DNA of 64,000 nucleotides from an uncultured bacterium (GTDB lineage: Bacteria; Bacteroidota; Bacteroidia; Bacteroidales; Muribaculaceae). The stretch covers positions 1 to 64,000 of the forward strand of contig CAJMNI010000010.1 of NCBI GenBank assembly GCA_905214735.1, given 5' to 3'. Positions 7,649 to 17,628 of the stretch are shown here, one piece after another (positions within the stretch are counted from its first letter, which is position 1; the number at the start of each line of letters is the position of its first letter). The translations under genes and the position numbers were made by a program. Under the pieces are notes generated by a model, which did not search any database, had not been told where the DNA came from, and saw only the letters and a list, made by a program, of their open reading frames with translations.

Positions 7649-9082
7649 TTAGAAGACAGTCTTGACAGCTTTGCCACCCTTCTTCACGATAACAACCTCA
7701 CCCTTTGCGGGAGCGCTGATCTCAACACCCTGAAGGTTGAAATAGCGAGTGGGAGCGTTAACATCAACCTCGTCAACCTCGATGCCCTTTACAGAAGCCT
7801 GAACCTTGGCCGGAAGCTCGATGACAGTTGTCATATCCTGAACCTCCCCCGAGAACGTCCATGTCTTGAGAAGGGTCAATTTGCCCGAGAAGCTATATTT
7901 AGCATTGGGGAGAGTGAGAACGTTGCTGTCATCAAGTGTCGGGAAAGTTATACCCAACATTTCAAACATAGCCTTTGCACTTTCAACATCAGCGCCCTCC
8001 ATATAAACCATTCTGGCACCTTCATTTGAACAATAAAAATAGCCGTTTCCACCTTTCCAGAACATACCGGAATTAACCAACGGACGAACCAGAGGGAATC
8101 CTTCGTTAGAAAGATCGAGATAAATGTATCCTTCCGAGAATTCCATGTTTGGATCCTGCGTGAAATAGCCATTCTGGAAAGGATTAACGAGGAGGGCCTG
8201 ACTCGGCATACCTTTCTTAACCTTTACCGGGACAGTATATGCAGGACAGGGGGATTCATATAAGCAGTTGAGATAACCACATGTTGAGACTGTGGCTTCA
8301 CCAGCATCTTCCCATTCTGATGCATTATATTCAAAAGCTCCGATTCCTGTGCCAAGATATTCGTCAATAGGAAGCAGCGCATAATCATATCCCATATTTG
8401 AATTTCCCTGATAACCACCACCGATTATCTTAGAAAGACATATTTGATCCGTTCTATACGAAACAAACCCTTTACTGAAAGTCTTGGGGCTAGTAATTTG
8501 GTTGTTGATAATCTCCATTTCCACCTCTATTTCTTCAGGCATATAGAAAACGTCCATGTAGTCAATAGCGAAAGAGCCCTTTCCATTCTCATTCCACTGA
8601 CGTGTCTCTATCTCATGATCAAAGACACCTTCTTGATATTCAAGTTCTCCAAGCTTTTGTCCGTTTGTAAGTCGGAAACCGACCAATGTGGATCCATCTT
8701 TCAGTTCAACAGTAACAACCGGACATTCAATCTGATAGCCGAAAAACAATCCATCGAGAGTTACATAACCTTCCTGACTGCCGGGGCCAACCACAATTGT
8801 ACCATAACACATGTTTTCATAATCTTCACCAGAAAATGGCTTACAAGCATGACTCATGTATGTGCCATACATAATGCTGACATCAGGAGCAGCTTTCTTA
8901 TCGACTTTTGAGGGGCCTCTCTTGACCAAGCCACTGCTCTGAAGATCGGGAACCTTTACCATATCCTTTGATAAAGTTACTGCTTCATTTACGTTGGATG
9001 TTGTCCAAAACGGTGTGATTTCGGCATTTGCCGTCATCCCAAGTGCGAGAACAGCAACTGCTGCTAAGTAGATTCTCTTCAT
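7649..9082 (-). CDS. secreted protein of unknown function with the shared C-terminal module
   Basis: The 477-aa product has a clear signal peptide (hydrophobic run ending 'TANAEI'). I recognise no enzyme domain; the body is rich in aromatic and glycine residues and looks beta-sheet-like, with repeated 'GYVTLDG' and 'GYIYLDL' strands. The C-terminus carries the 'VKGIEVDEV' linker and 'YFNLQGVEI' motif shared with four other secreted proteins in this window. It has its own promoter (9194-9224) and terminator (7589-7620), so it is a single-gene unit. Base composition inside this gene is more AT-rich than in its neighbours, which may point to a different history. Confidence 0.75.
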   Translation of the reverse strand: MKRIYLAAVAVLALGMTANAEITPFWTTSNVNEAVTLSKDMVKVPDLQSSGLVKRGPSKVDKKAAPDVSIMYGTYMSHACKPFSGEDYENMCYGTIVVGPGSQEGYVTLDGLFFGYQIECPVVTVELKDGSTLVGFRLTNGQKLGELEYQEGVFDHEIETRQWNENGKGSFAIDYMDVFYMPEEIEVEMEIINNQITSPKTFSKGFVSYRTDQICLSKIIGGGYQGNSNMGYDYALLPIDEYLGTGIGAFEYNASEWEDAGEATVSTCGYLNCLYESPCPAYTVPVKVKKGMPSQALLVNPFQNGYFTQDPNMEFSEGYIYLDLSNEGFPLVRPLVNSGMFWKGGNGYFYCSNEGARMVYMEGADVESAKAMFEMLGITFPTLDDSNVLTLPNAKYSFSGKLTLLKTWTFSGEVQDMTTVIELPAKVQASVKGIEVDEVDVNAPTRYFNLQGVEISAPAKGEVVIVKKGGKAVKTVF

Positions 9083-9193
9083 ACTTTTTTGTTTTAGTTT
9101 ATAATTGTTTGAATTTTGACTGTTTCAGGCTTATACAGCGCGGAAAAGCATTCCTCTTTCCGCAAAATCCTTGAGAGTGAAAATCTCTACCTG

Positions 9194-9224
9194 CAAAAGT
9201 ACAACTTTTTTCTTAATTAGCAAA
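9194..9224 (-). promoter_or_regulatory. Bacteroidetes-type promoter for the 7649 gene
   Basis: On the minus strand TTTG (9221-9224) is followed after 19 nt by TACTTTTG (9194-9201), a full match to TTTG-N19-TAnnTTTG. The expected start site is near 9188, leaving a leader of about 105 nt before the ATG at 9082. Confidence 0.8.
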
Positions 9225-9308
9225 CGATTTCAGAAAAAAAAGTTTGAAAATTCCCTTTCCAACCCTCTATTTCAGTATAATTCAAGGCTATTGTTTAACT
9301 TGCTAAGC

Positions 9309-9343
9309 AATTTGGGGTTGCGCGTATGGCGCAACCCCAAATT
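9309..9343 (-). terminator. intrinsic terminator of the C10 protease gene
   Basis: A perfect 15-bp inverted repeat (9309-9323 with 9329-9343) with a 5-nt loop lies 32 nt beyond the stop codon of the minus-strand protease gene. The stem is GC-rich at the loop end and A/T at the base. The following T-run is short. Confidence 0.8.
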
Positions 9344-9375
9344 AAAATTGATTGTATTGGATTTCGATTTAATCC

Positions 9376-11838
9376 TTATTCATGAAAACGAACCTTCTCT
9401 GCTTTTCCATTCTTACGACGGATAAGAATCTGCCCGTTTTCAGGATTGCTTACGCGCACGCCCTGCAGATTGTAATATTCTGCTTCGGCTGCACTATCCT
9501 CAGCCTCGATGCCATCCACACCAGAGCCGGTGCTCATAAATGAGATCTGGCCAAGATATGTATAGCTGCTACCGTTCGCCCACTGCGCACGCATGTAGTA
9601 AATCTTATTCGGTTCTCCCTCGGGGAAGTTTACGTCGAAGTTGAGATCTTTAGATTCTCCTGCGCTCATAAAGGGCTGTTCCGAATAGAAGTTGTCCTGC
9701 ATCGGTATATATACAGCGTTGGTTCCCATACGGCTGTAAATTCCACAGGTAACTCCCGAGTCAAGATAACCGCGCGTAACGGAATACTTGAAGTTGACCT
9801 TCATATTGTCAAAATTCGGAACAACATTGACATTACGATACTGTACGCCATCAATAGTCATTGTCTGCTTTTCAGCGCCTTCGATAGTGATTCCGCCGAA
9901 TTTAACAGAAGTAGAACCGCTTAGCGTCGACATCGTGACATTCCCGAAATCGGCCAAATATTTCTTTGAATCGACATCCAAAAGCGAAAGCATATAAGTT
10001 GTAGGTGAAGAATAGCTTGAGGTGTTAAGCTCCAAGAAATTGACAATCCATTCTGTCTCAATTGTGGAATGAGGATCAACTGTCACCATAAATGCATCAG
10101 CCTGGAAGTTGGCTCGTTTCACACCCTTCTCCTCAAGAAGCAGAACCGGAGCTATGCACTGAGTGAGCTGAACATCAGTGTTGTTGCTGACCTTAGCCGA
10201 CAATTTCGCATATTTGCCATAATAAAGGTCAGTTGTAAGCTTCACGTCTTCAAATGTAAGTTGATCGATGCTGGCATTCTCTATAGTATACGATCCATTC
10301 TTTACATTAAGGATCACATAGTTCGGATAACCGACAAAGGGACGCATCGGAAGGAATGTCGAGTTTTCTCTATTAAGGTCTTTGGTTGCCAACGTCACAG
10401 TGTAGCGTCCGTCAGCAAGACCTGTAGGCAGGTTAACTCTGAAACTAATCCGAGATCCCATATACATCACTCCGGTTTCAAGAACAATTTTATCAAGTTC
10501 CTCTTTATATTCTTTATTATACATTACTCCGGATACTGATTCATTATATCCTTCTCCGGAAATAATGACTCCCGGCTCAAGATTGACATTGTATGCACTG
10601 ACATTATACCAACCTGTATTAGGATAATCCTCAAGATCAATCTGCAGCAACTTACCGCTCAGCGTTCCCTTAGCAGCTCCCCATATATTGAGGCGACCTT
10701 CGGGATACTCCTCGTCAGCGCTTGTAGGCTTATGCATTTTCAATACAGCATCTTGACTATAATTGAAACCACCCATAGCACCACCGACGCCCTGAATCTC
10801 AGGAGTCAGCACGTTGAGAGCATAATAGCCGTCGGATGTTCCACCCCAGCCCCAGTTAAGGTGATAATAACCGTTGCCGTCATATCCGTCAACGATAAAG
10901 GAGTGACCTCCGTCGAGAGGTGACGTACCGTTATAGATTACGGGACCATAATCCTTAAGGTTGTTATAGATCATCTCGTCCCATTCATCGGCTGTATAAG
11001 TACCACGATCCTCGTATGTAGCTTCCTTGGAATAGCCGAAATATTTGGTGAGGGCGTTCACAATCTTATTGCTCAACGCACCCGACGAGTCAGCAGTATA
11101 ATTCATTTCAACGCTATATCCACAGGCCATCATCAGATAAGCAACTGCCGTTGCCTCCTCTGTAGTATAATCACCGCTGACATAAACATCCTTCATCTTA
11201 TCCCAATTGATTGTCACTCTATCAAGATTAAGCGAAAGGGTTTTGCTCCCTCCCCACCTGTAAGATATGGTTCCTGTTCCTTTCTCGGGATATTTGAAAT
11301 AGCTCATTGCCTGAGCGAATGAGGTGGCGACACAACCCGTGGGGCAATGCACGCCGCTTTGCATCGGGGTGAGGTTATTGTATGGCTCGGTCTGGTTCCA
11401 TTTCGCAGTAATGAGTGGCGCGATGGCGGGATAGGATGCTTTGCGGGCGGGAGCCTTGTAAGCCTCCGTTGCACCGTGAGCTGTGGCATATTCCACCTGA
11501 CGGCCATATTCCGACAGCCACCATCGAAGCTGAGAAGGCATGTTGTCGGCATCAAACGTTTCAGTGTCGGAGTAACCGAGCACCGGCATTGCCACGTCGT
11601 CGGCTGCAAGGATGGTGAATCCGGCGCGACCCGGCGTGTTGAACACATAGGCTGCTGCCTGACCGGCTTCTGAGTAAGCTGTGTGGGCGAGCTTGAGTTC
11701 GCGCTGCACAAGTCCGCGGGCCTTGGCCGGCGAGTTTGAACGTGCCCTCTGAAGGGCGGCTTCCGGAGAAACCGGAGCGGCCGATACGCCAAGCGCTACG
11801 GCTGTTCCCAAGGCTAATAAGGGAAGTTTCTTGATCAT
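9376..11838 (-). CDS. secreted C10-family (streptopain-like) cysteine protease with C-terminal tag
   Basis: This 820-aa secreted protease belongs to peptidase family C10, whose Bacteroides and streptococcal members digest host proteins. After a signal peptide (to about residue 21), residues 22-130 resemble the inhibitory Spi propeptide. The catalytic Cys is C169 in 'TGCVATSFAQ', the catalytic His is H312 in 'GGHSFIVDG', and the supporting 'NWGWGG' lies at 328-333. About 450 residues of beta-rich sequence follow, longer than streptopain itself. The protein ends with 'VDGIEAED' and 'YYNLQGVRV', the module shared with the genes at 3907, 7649, 53463 and 55008. Activation probably needs removal of the propeptide. 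Confidence 0.93.
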   Translation of the reverse strand: MIKKLPLLALGTAVALGVSAAPVSPEAALQRARSNSPAKARGLVQRELKLAHTAYSEAGQAAAYVFNTPGRAGFTILAADDVAMPVLGYSDTETFDADNMPSQLRWWLSEYGRQVEYATAHGATEAYKAPARKASYPAIAPLITAKWNQTEPYNNLTPMQSGVHCPTGCVATSFAQAMSYFKYPEKGTGTISYRWGGSKTLSLNLDRVTINWDKMKDVYVSGDYTTEEATAVAYLMMACGYSVEMNYTADSSGALSNKIVNALTKYFGYSKEATYEDRGTYTADEWDEMIYNNLKDYGPVIYNGTSPLDGGHSFIVDGYDGNGYYHLNWGWGGTSDGYYALNVLTPEIQGVGGAMGGFNYSQDAVLKMHKPTSADEEYPEGRLNIWGAAKGTLSGKLLQIDLEDYPNTGWYNVSAYNVNLEPGVIISGEGYNESVSGVMYNKEYKEELDKIVLETGVMYMGSRISFRVNLPTGLADGRYTVTLATKDLNRENSTFLPMRPFVGYPNYVILNVKNGSYTIENASIDQLTFEDVKLTTDLYYGKYAKLSAKVSNNTDVQLTQCIAPVLLLEEKGVKRANFQADAFMVTVDPHSTIETEWIVNFLELNTSSYSSPTTYMLSLLDVDSKKYLADFGNVTMSTLSGSTSVKFGGITIEGAEKQTMTIDGVQYRNVNVVPNFDNMKVNFKYSVTRGYLDSGVTCGIYSRMGTNAVYIPMQDNFYSEQPFMSAGESKDLNFDVNFPEGEPNKIYYMRAQWANGSSYTYLGQISFMSTGSGVDGIEAEDSAAEAEYYNLQGVRVSNPENGQILIRRKNGKAEKVRFHE

Positions 11839-12142
11839 ATCAGGTTTCGATTTGTTTACTAAGGAGTCACGTCGCGAATTTGCATCCGGCCATGCTCGAT
11901 AAAAATGCGGATAGATTGTTTATAGTCTCAATAAGTGGCGAAATAAGTAGCCTCACGATTCCCGGAACTGTCCCGAGTCTGCCGGAGCATCATTCCGATT
12001 CGGTGCTCGCAAGCATTGATGTTCGCAAGCCTGCTGAGCTTAAACTCCTTGTTTCGCAATCACAAATTAAACAAACATTTGCCAATTATCCAAAATTCCC
12101 GCCGTTTTTTTCATCAGAAACCGTAAAAAAATCAATAATCAA
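11839..12142. other. non-coding leader region upstream of the C10 protease gene
   Basis: No convincing gene is present; the rightward open frame at 11880-12227 has no recognisable features. A degenerate promoter on the minus strand is possible: CAAATTAA at 12063-12070 (read TTAATTTG, one mismatch to TAnnTTTG), with TTG 20 nt upstream (12091-12093). If used, the protease mRNA would have a leader of about 220 nt. The rest holds no structure I can name. Confidence 0.4.
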
Positions 12143-12176
12143 AATGCGGCCTCCCCTTTTCCGAGGAAGCCGCATT
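12143..12176 (-). terminator. intrinsic terminator of the nuo/atp block
   Basis: The arms at 12143-12154 and 12165-12176 pair over 12 bp with one G-U wobble, with a 10-nt loop. On the minus strand the stem is followed by TTTTGATTATTGATTTTTTT. It lies 80 nt past the nuoN stop codon and is the only good terminator found downstream in the 18-kb block. Confidence 0.85.
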
Positions 12177-12255
12177 CAGAATATAATGCAGTCAGTGTTT
12201 TCTTATGTAGTCTCTGTTTTCTTCTAATTCAGGCTATGATCAAGTCTCTGCTTCA

Positions 12256-13713
12256 TCAGAAGAGTGCCTGGGCCGAGTTGAAGCAGTATTCGTAGATCTG
12301 CGGAACGAGGCCGAAGAATACGATACCGGCCACGCAAAGCCAGAGAGCGGCACGTTCCCAGCTGTCGCTGCGGAATGCCTCGACCTTGGCGTCGCCAGGC
12401 TTCAGCCACATAGCCTTGACCACGAGCAGATAGTAATAGAGCGAGATGATCGTGTTGATCAAGGCTACAAGCACGAGCATGTAGAGCGCCATGTTGTTGC
12501 TTGCGGTGACTGAGCTGAAGATAAGGAATTTGCTGAAGAAACCTGCGAAGGGAGGAATACCGGCGAGCGAGAACATCGCCAGCGTCATGGCGAAGGCGAG
12601 CCAGGGGTTGGTCTTGTGAAGTCCGTCGTAGTCATCCATCGAGAGTTTGCCGGTCTTATTCTCGATAGCCGAGATCACGGCAAACGCGCCGAGATTGCTC
12701 ACCACATAGACGAAGATGTAATACATCATCGAGCCGAGGCCGAGCGCCGATTCAGTCATCACGCCGAGCATGATGTAGCCGGCCTGCGAAATCGAGGAGA
12801 ATGCCATGAATCGCTTCATGTTCTTCTGACGGATGGCGAAAAGGTTACCGATAGTGATAGTCGCGATGATCACGGCATACATCATCCATTCCCAGATGTG
12901 GCTGTAGACGGCGCCGAATGCCTGCACGAAGATCACGAAGAAGGCGAATGCGGCCGCACCTTTGCTCACCACCGAGAGATAGCTCGTGATGGCTGTCGGA
13001 GCGCCCTGGTAAACGTCGGCCGTCCAGAGATGGAAGGGAACGAGCGAGAGCTTGAAACCGATGCCGGCGATCACGAAGGCGAGAGCCGCGATGAGCAGGC
13101 CGGAAGTCTCTGCGTTCGACACAGCCTCGAATATGTCGGAGAAATAGAGCGAACCTCCCGAGAAGGCGTAAACGAAGCTGAGACCCATCAGCAGGATTGC
13201 CGACGAGAAGACTGCGGTGAGTATATATTTCACGGCCGCCTCATGGCTTTCGTAATGGCGCTTGTTGAAGGCCACCAGTGCGGCGAGCGGCAGCGAAGCG
13301 GCCTCCAGACCGATCACGAAGAGGAGGAAATGGCGTGCGGAGATCATGAGATACATTCCGAAGAGCGTCACGAGAATCAGCTCGTAGAACTCACCCTTGC
13401 GGATAGCCACCTCGTCGCTCTCCGTCCAGGAGGCAGACTGCAGGAAGACGATGAATACTCCGATGTTGAGAATGGCCTTCATGGCCTTGCAGGCCGCGTC
13501 GTCGACATACATGCCGCCGAACACCTCCTCTCCCGAGCCGGCAGGAATGATCCATATAGCTACTGTGGCGAGTCCGAACAGGACGGCTGTCATAGGCGTG
13601 AGCCATTTCTTGGCGGCCCCGTCGCGCGTGAACACATCCGCGATCAGCACGATGAAGAAGAGTCCCAAGATTATGAGTTCGGGGAGCATCGCCCCAAATT
13701 GTGAATAATCCAT
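12256..13713 (-). CDS. nuoN: NADH-quinone oxidoreductase subunit N
   Basis: This 485-aa integral membrane protein is one of the three antiporter-like subunits of complex I that carry protons across the cytoplasmic membrane. About 14 transmembrane helices are visible. The antiporter signature with the helix-breaking segment is seen in 'VPFHLWTADVYQGAPTA' followed by 'SYLSVVSKGAAAFAF', with the conserved Lys of the proton channel. Length matches the family. It is the last gene of the complex I/ATP synthase block, 51 nt after nuoM and followed by a terminator at 12143-12176. Confidence 0.95.
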   Translation of the reverse strand: MDYSQFGAMLPELIILGLFFIVLIADVFTRDGAAKKWLTPMTAVLFGLATVAIWIIPAGSGEEVFGGMYVDDAACKAMKAILNIGVFIVFLQSASWTESDEVAIRKGEFYELILVTLFGMYLMISARHFLLFVIGLEAASLPLAALVAFNKRHYESHEAAVKYILTAVFSSAILLMGLSFVYAFSGGSLYFSDIFEAVSNAETSGLLIAALAFVIAGIGFKLSLVPFHLWTADVYQGAPTAITSYLSVVSKGAAAFAFFVIFVQAFGAVYSHIWEWMMYAVIIATITIGNLFAIRQKNMKRFMAFSSISQAGYIMLGVMTESALGLGSMMYYIFVYVVSNLGAFAVISAIENKTGKLSMDDYDGLHKTNPWLAFAMTLAMFSLAGIPPFAGFFSKFLIFSSVTASNNMALYMLVLVALINTIISLYYYLLVVKAMWLKPGDAKVEAFRSDSWERAALWLCVAGIVFFGLVPQIYEYCFNSAQALF

Positions 13714-13764
13714 TTTAAGAAACTATTGCTGAAGTTGTTCTTGATGTCTTGTTTATTGGGGAGA

Positions 13765-15279
13765 TCAGATGGCTCCCTGGATTGCGTTGATGATCGGCAC
13801 GAAGCTCTGCTGGATGGTTTCGTTGATCCAGTTGGGGAAGAAACCGATTCCGGCAAGGCAGATGATCAGAGTCGCCGTGGAGAGGCGCTCCCACCAGCTG
13901 GCGTCGGTGAGCTGCAGATGGTGCTCGTCCTGGACGGGGCCGAGGATGAGCTTGCCGACCACGCGCAGGATATAGACCGCGGTGATCACGATCGAGCAGG
14001 TTGCTGCGATCACGAAGATGCGGTGGAACATGTCGGCGTGTTCGAACGATCCGAAGAAGATTGTCATCTCGGCCACGAAGCCCGACATGCCCGGCAGACC
14101 GAGCGATGCGAAACCGGCGATCATGTAGCAGACTCCGAGATAAGGCATGATCTTCATCATGCCGCCCATCTGGCGGATGTCGCGGGTGTGGGTGCGGCCG
14201 TAGATCATACCGATGAGGGCGAAGAAGAGAGCCGTCATCAATCCGTGGCTGAGCATCTGGAGGATACCGCCCGTCATCGCTGTCTTGTTAAGCATCAGGA
14301 TGGCGAAGAGCACCATGCCGCAGTGCGACACCGACGAATAGGCGTTGATATATTTGAGGTCGGTCTGCACGCAGGCCGAGAAGGCTCCGTAGACAATCGA
14401 GATACCGGTGAGGATGATGAAGATCCATGCCAATTCGTTGGCGGCTGCCGGGAGCAGGTAGATGGCGATGCGGAAGCAGCCGTAGCCTCCGAGCTTCATC
14501 AGCACGCCGGCGTGAAGCATAGACACTGCAGTCGGGGCGCAGGCGTGACCGTCGGGGCTCCAGGTGTGGAACGGGAACATGGCGCCGAGCACGCCGAAGC
14601 CGACAAAAGTGAAGACGAACAGCAAGTTCTGCCAGCCCTGGTCGGCAATCGGGTTGTGGGCGAGCTCCAGAAGATTCCAGGTGTGCTGCCCGTCGACCAT
14701 CGGCGAGAGCCAGTGGATTCCGAGAAGGCCGAGCATCAGGAAGGCCGAGCCGCCCATCAGCATCAGCGTAAGCTTCATGGCCGAATACTCCTTGCGGCCC
14801 GTGCCCCAGACGCCGATCAGAAGATACATCGGGATAAGGGCAACCTCATAGAACATGAACATCGTGAAGATGTCGATCGAGATGAAGAAGCCGAACACTC
14901 CGGTGGAGAGGAGCGAATACCAGAGGAAGAAGTTTTTCGGAAGAGGATTGATCTTCCAGGAGGCGAATGTTCCGGCGAAGACGATAATCGAGGAGAGCAT
15001 CAGCATCAGCACGGAGATTCCGTCGACTCCGACGGCGAGATGTATGTTGAGCGGCGCATACCACATCCAGCTCCCTGTGAAGAGCATTTCCGATGTGTCG
15101 CCGGCCGCACGCAGCTCGAGGAACTGCACGAGCACCCAGATCGCAAGACCCAAGAGCACCGTGGAGCAGGTCACCATCACCGCGCGGATCGCTTTCATAT
15201 TGCTGTTGCCGCAACATGCAAGACCGATCATCATGATGATTGGCACTATTACAAACCAGATTAAGATATTTCCAAACAT
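13765..15279 (-). CDS. nuoM: NADH-quinone oxidoreductase subunit M
   Basis: This 504-aa antiporter-like proton-pumping subunit of complex I has about 14 transmembrane helices. Family signatures are 'FYEVALIPMYLLIG', whose Glu is the conserved channel residue, and 'FPFHTWSPDGHACAPTA' followed by 'LMKLGGYG'. Length is normal. It lies 36 nt after nuoL and 51 nt before nuoN in the same orientation. Confidence 0.96.
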   Translation of the reverse strand: MFGNILIWFVIVPIIMMIGLACCGNSNMKAIRAVMVTCSTVLLGLAIWVLVQFLELRAAGDTSEMLFTGSWMWYAPLNIHLAVGVDGISVLMLMLSSIIVFAGTFASWKINPLPKNFFLWYSLLSTGVFGFFISIDIFTMFMFYEVALIPMYLLIGVWGTGRKEYSAMKLTLMLMGGSAFLMLGLLGIHWLSPMVDGQHTWNLLELAHNPIADQGWQNLLFVFTFVGFGVLGAMFPFHTWSPDGHACAPTAVSMLHAGVLMKLGGYGCFRIAIYLLPAAANELAWIFIILTGISIVYGAFSACVQTDLKYINAYSSVSHCGMVLFAILMLNKTAMTGGILQMLSHGLMTALFFALIGMIYGRTHTRDIRQMGGMMKIMPYLGVCYMIAGFASLGLPGMSGFVAEMTIFFGSFEHADMFHRIFVIAATCSIVITAVYILRVVGKLILGPVQDEHHLQLTDASWWERLSTATLIICLAGIGFFPNWINETIQQSFVPIINAIQGAI

Positions 15280-15315
15280 AATCCTGAGATTTCTATTTTA
15301 ATTGCGACAATTCTA

Positions 15316-17301
15316 TTATAAGAGACAAACCCATGTGATGGCGGCGAGCATTACGGCTCCGAAGAAATACCACATCACGTAAGCCTGAACCGAACCGCTC
15401 TGCATACCCTTGATCTTCACCGAGCACCATTGGGTCATGGCGGCCATGCCGTCCATTGCGCCGTCGATGATGTGGCGGTCGAACCATGCTATGCTCTTGC
15501 AGATGATTCCGAAGATGAATTTGTGGGTGACAAACTGATACATCTCATCCCAGTAGAAGCGGCGGTTGGCTGCTGTCCAGAGCGACGGCCAGATATTCTT
15601 GATGCGCGTCGGCCAGGGATTCTTCTTGAGATACATCGCCGTAGCCAGACCGATTGCTACAACAGCTACCGTAAGCGAGGTGGCTGCAACTGAAGGATCG
15701 ATATGAATATGATACGGTTTGCCGTTGAATGTCACCAGCTCGCCGAAGGGGATGAAACCTGCCACGCAGCTGATGGCTGCAAGAATGAGCAGAGGCACCG
15801 ACATCTGCCAGGGTGCGTCGTGGGGCTTGTGACCCTCTTTCTTGTATTCGGGATTCTCCTCCCACCAGAACACGAGGTAATACATGCGGAACATGTAGAA
15901 GGCGGTCAGACCGGCAACCATCGTCATCCAGGCGCCCCAGAACCAGTGACGGCTGAACATGGCGGTGAGCATCTCGTCTTTCGAGAAGAATCCGGAGAAG
16001 GGATAGATACCCGCGATAGCCAGACAGCCGATCAGGAAGGTGATGTGGCAGATAGGCATATATTTGCGGAGACCGCCCATCGCAGTGTAGTTGTTGGAGT
16101 GAACGGCATGGATCAGACAGCCCGCGCCGAGGAAGAGGAGCGCCTTGAACATCGCGTGGGTGAAGAGGTGGAACATACCGGCCATGTATCCGAGGCCCGA
16201 GTAATGGACTCCCTCAACAGGCTCGTTGTATGCGCATCCGAGCGCAACCATCATGAAGGCGATCTGCGAGATCGTGGAGAACGCCAAGATACGCTTGATG
16301 TCGATCTGTGCGCAGGCCACGACTGCGGCGTAGAATGCCGTGATGGCGCCGATCACGCAGATGAATGTCAGCGAATCGGGAACGATGCAGAAGAGCGGGA
16401 AGAAGCGGGCCACGAGGTAAACGCCGGCAACGACCATCGTAGCGGCGTGGATGAGGGCCGATACAGGGGTCGGACCCTCCATGGCGTCGGGAAGCCAGAT
16501 GTGGAGAGGCATCATGGCCGACTTACCCATACCGCCGACGAAGATCAGCACCATCGCCCAGGTCAGCACGGAGCCGCCCATGAACGTTGCGCCGAGTGTC
16601 GAGGCCAGAACATTGGTCGGCTGCGAGTTCAGCATAAGGAAGTTGAACGCTGAGCTGCCGCCGAGAGGTCCGTCGGCCGGAGTGTGGCTTACATAATATG
16701 AGAGGACCAGAATACCGATCAGCATGAAGAGGTCGGCGAAACGGGTCACGATAAATGCCTTTTTCGAAGCGGAGACTGCCGAAGGAAGCTTATAGAAGAA
16801 GCCGATCAGCAGATAGGAGGAGACGCCCACGAGCTCCCAGAAAATATACATCTGGAAAATGTTGGTGGCGACAACCAGGCCGAGCATCGAGAAAGTGAAG
16901 AGAGCCAGAAAAGCGTAGTAGCGCTGGAAGCCGGGCTCATGCTCCATATACCCCCACGAATAGAGGTGAACCATGAATGAGATCGTGGAGATCACCACGA
17001 GCATCATGGCGCAGATCGGATCGAGAAGGAAGCCGATGTTGACAACCATGCGGTCGGTGAATGCCAGCCAGGTCACGTCATAAAGCTGCACCTGCTGGCG
17101 GACACCGTCGACGATAAACGCGGGGTCGCCGCTGAAGAAATAGGTGAACGCCACCCAATAGCACATAACGAGCAGTGCGCCGTTGGCCAGAATTCCAAGC
17201 ACGCCCGCCATCTTGCGGCTCATCTTCACCCCTCCAAGTCCCAGGAAGAGGAACATGAAGAGCGGAAGGGCCAGAATCATTATCGGAAGTGTGATGCCCA
17301 T
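15316..17301 (-). CDS. nuoL: NADH-quinone oxidoreductase subunit L
   Basis: This 661-aa distal proton-pumping subunit of complex I is recognised by 'FWELVGVSSYLLIGF', 'PLHIWLPDAMEGPTPVSA' and 'ALIHAATMVVAGVYL'. In known NuoL proteins a long amphipathic lateral helix near the C-terminus braces the membrane arm; the length here allows for it. About 16 transmembrane segments are visible. It starts 3 nt after nuoK, so the two are probably translationally coupled. Confidence 0.96.
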   Translation of the reverse strand: MGITLPIMILALPLFMFLFLGLGGVKMSRKMAGVLGILANGALLVMCYWVAFTYFFSGDPAFIVDGVRQQVQLYDVTWLAFTDRMVVNIGFLLDPICAMMLVVISTISFMVHLYSWGYMEHEPGFQRYYAFLALFTFSMLGLVVATNIFQMYIFWELVGVSSYLLIGFFYKLPSAVSASKKAFIVTRFADLFMLIGILVLSYYVSHTPADGPLGGSSAFNFLMLNSQPTNVLASTLGATFMGGSVLTWAMVLIFVGGMGKSAMMPLHIWLPDAMEGPTPVSALIHAATMVVAGVYLVARFFPLFCIVPDSLTFICVIGAITAFYAAVVACAQIDIKRILAFSTISQIAFMMVALGCAYNEPVEGVHYSGLGYMAGMFHLFTHAMFKALLFLGAGCLIHAVHSNNYTAMGGLRKYMPICHITFLIGCLAIAGIYPFSGFFSKDEMLTAMFSRHWFWGAWMTMVAGLTAFYMFRMYYLVFWWEENPEYKKEGHKPHDAPWQMSVPLLILAAISCVAGFIPFGELVTFNGKPYHIHIDPSVAATSLTVAVVAIGLATAMYLKKNPWPTRIKNIWPSLWTAANRRFYWDEMYQFVTHKFIFGIICKSIAWFDRHIIDGAMDGMAAMTQWCSVKIKGMQSGSVQAYVMWYFFGAVMLAAITWVCLL

Positions 17302-17304
17302 GAT

Positions 17305-17616
17305 TTAGAATCTCATTTGTTTTACGGAGTTAATATCAGTATTGCCCACCGCTCTGTAAATGTTGATGATGATTGCGATCGCAATAGCCGTTTCGGCTGC
17401 CGCGATGGCGATGGCGAACAATGTGAAAACCATACCCTCCATCGAGCCGGGGAACAGGAAGCGGTTGAACACCACGAAGTTCAGGTCGGCCGAGTTGAGC
17501 ATAAGCTCGAGCGAGATGAGAAGGGCGATCATATTCTTGCGGGTGACAAACCCGTAGACACCGGCCGAGAACATGATGATGCTCGGCACCAGATACCATA
17601 ACATACTTAAATCCAT
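17305..17616 (-). CDS. nuoK: NADH-quinone oxidoreductase subunit K
   Basis: This 103-aa complex I membrane subunit has three transmembrane helices. The Glu residue essential for proton transfer sits in 'LLISLELMLNSADLNFV', a nearly invariant NuoK stretch. Length is standard. It lies 12 nt after nuoJ and 3 nt before nuoL. Confidence 0.96.
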   Translation of the reverse strand: MDLSMLWYLVPSIIMFSAGVYGFVTRKNMIALLISLELMLNSADLNFVVFNRFLFPGSMEGMVFTLFAIAIAAAETAIAIAIIINIYRAVGNTDINSVKQMRF

Positions 17617-17628
17617 AGTCTGCGTGGA

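Noticed and set aside
11880..12227. 115-aa plus-strand open frame between the C10 protease and nuoN
   Set aside because: It has no conserved motif, its end runs through the nuo terminator, and its composition is that of non-coding sequence.
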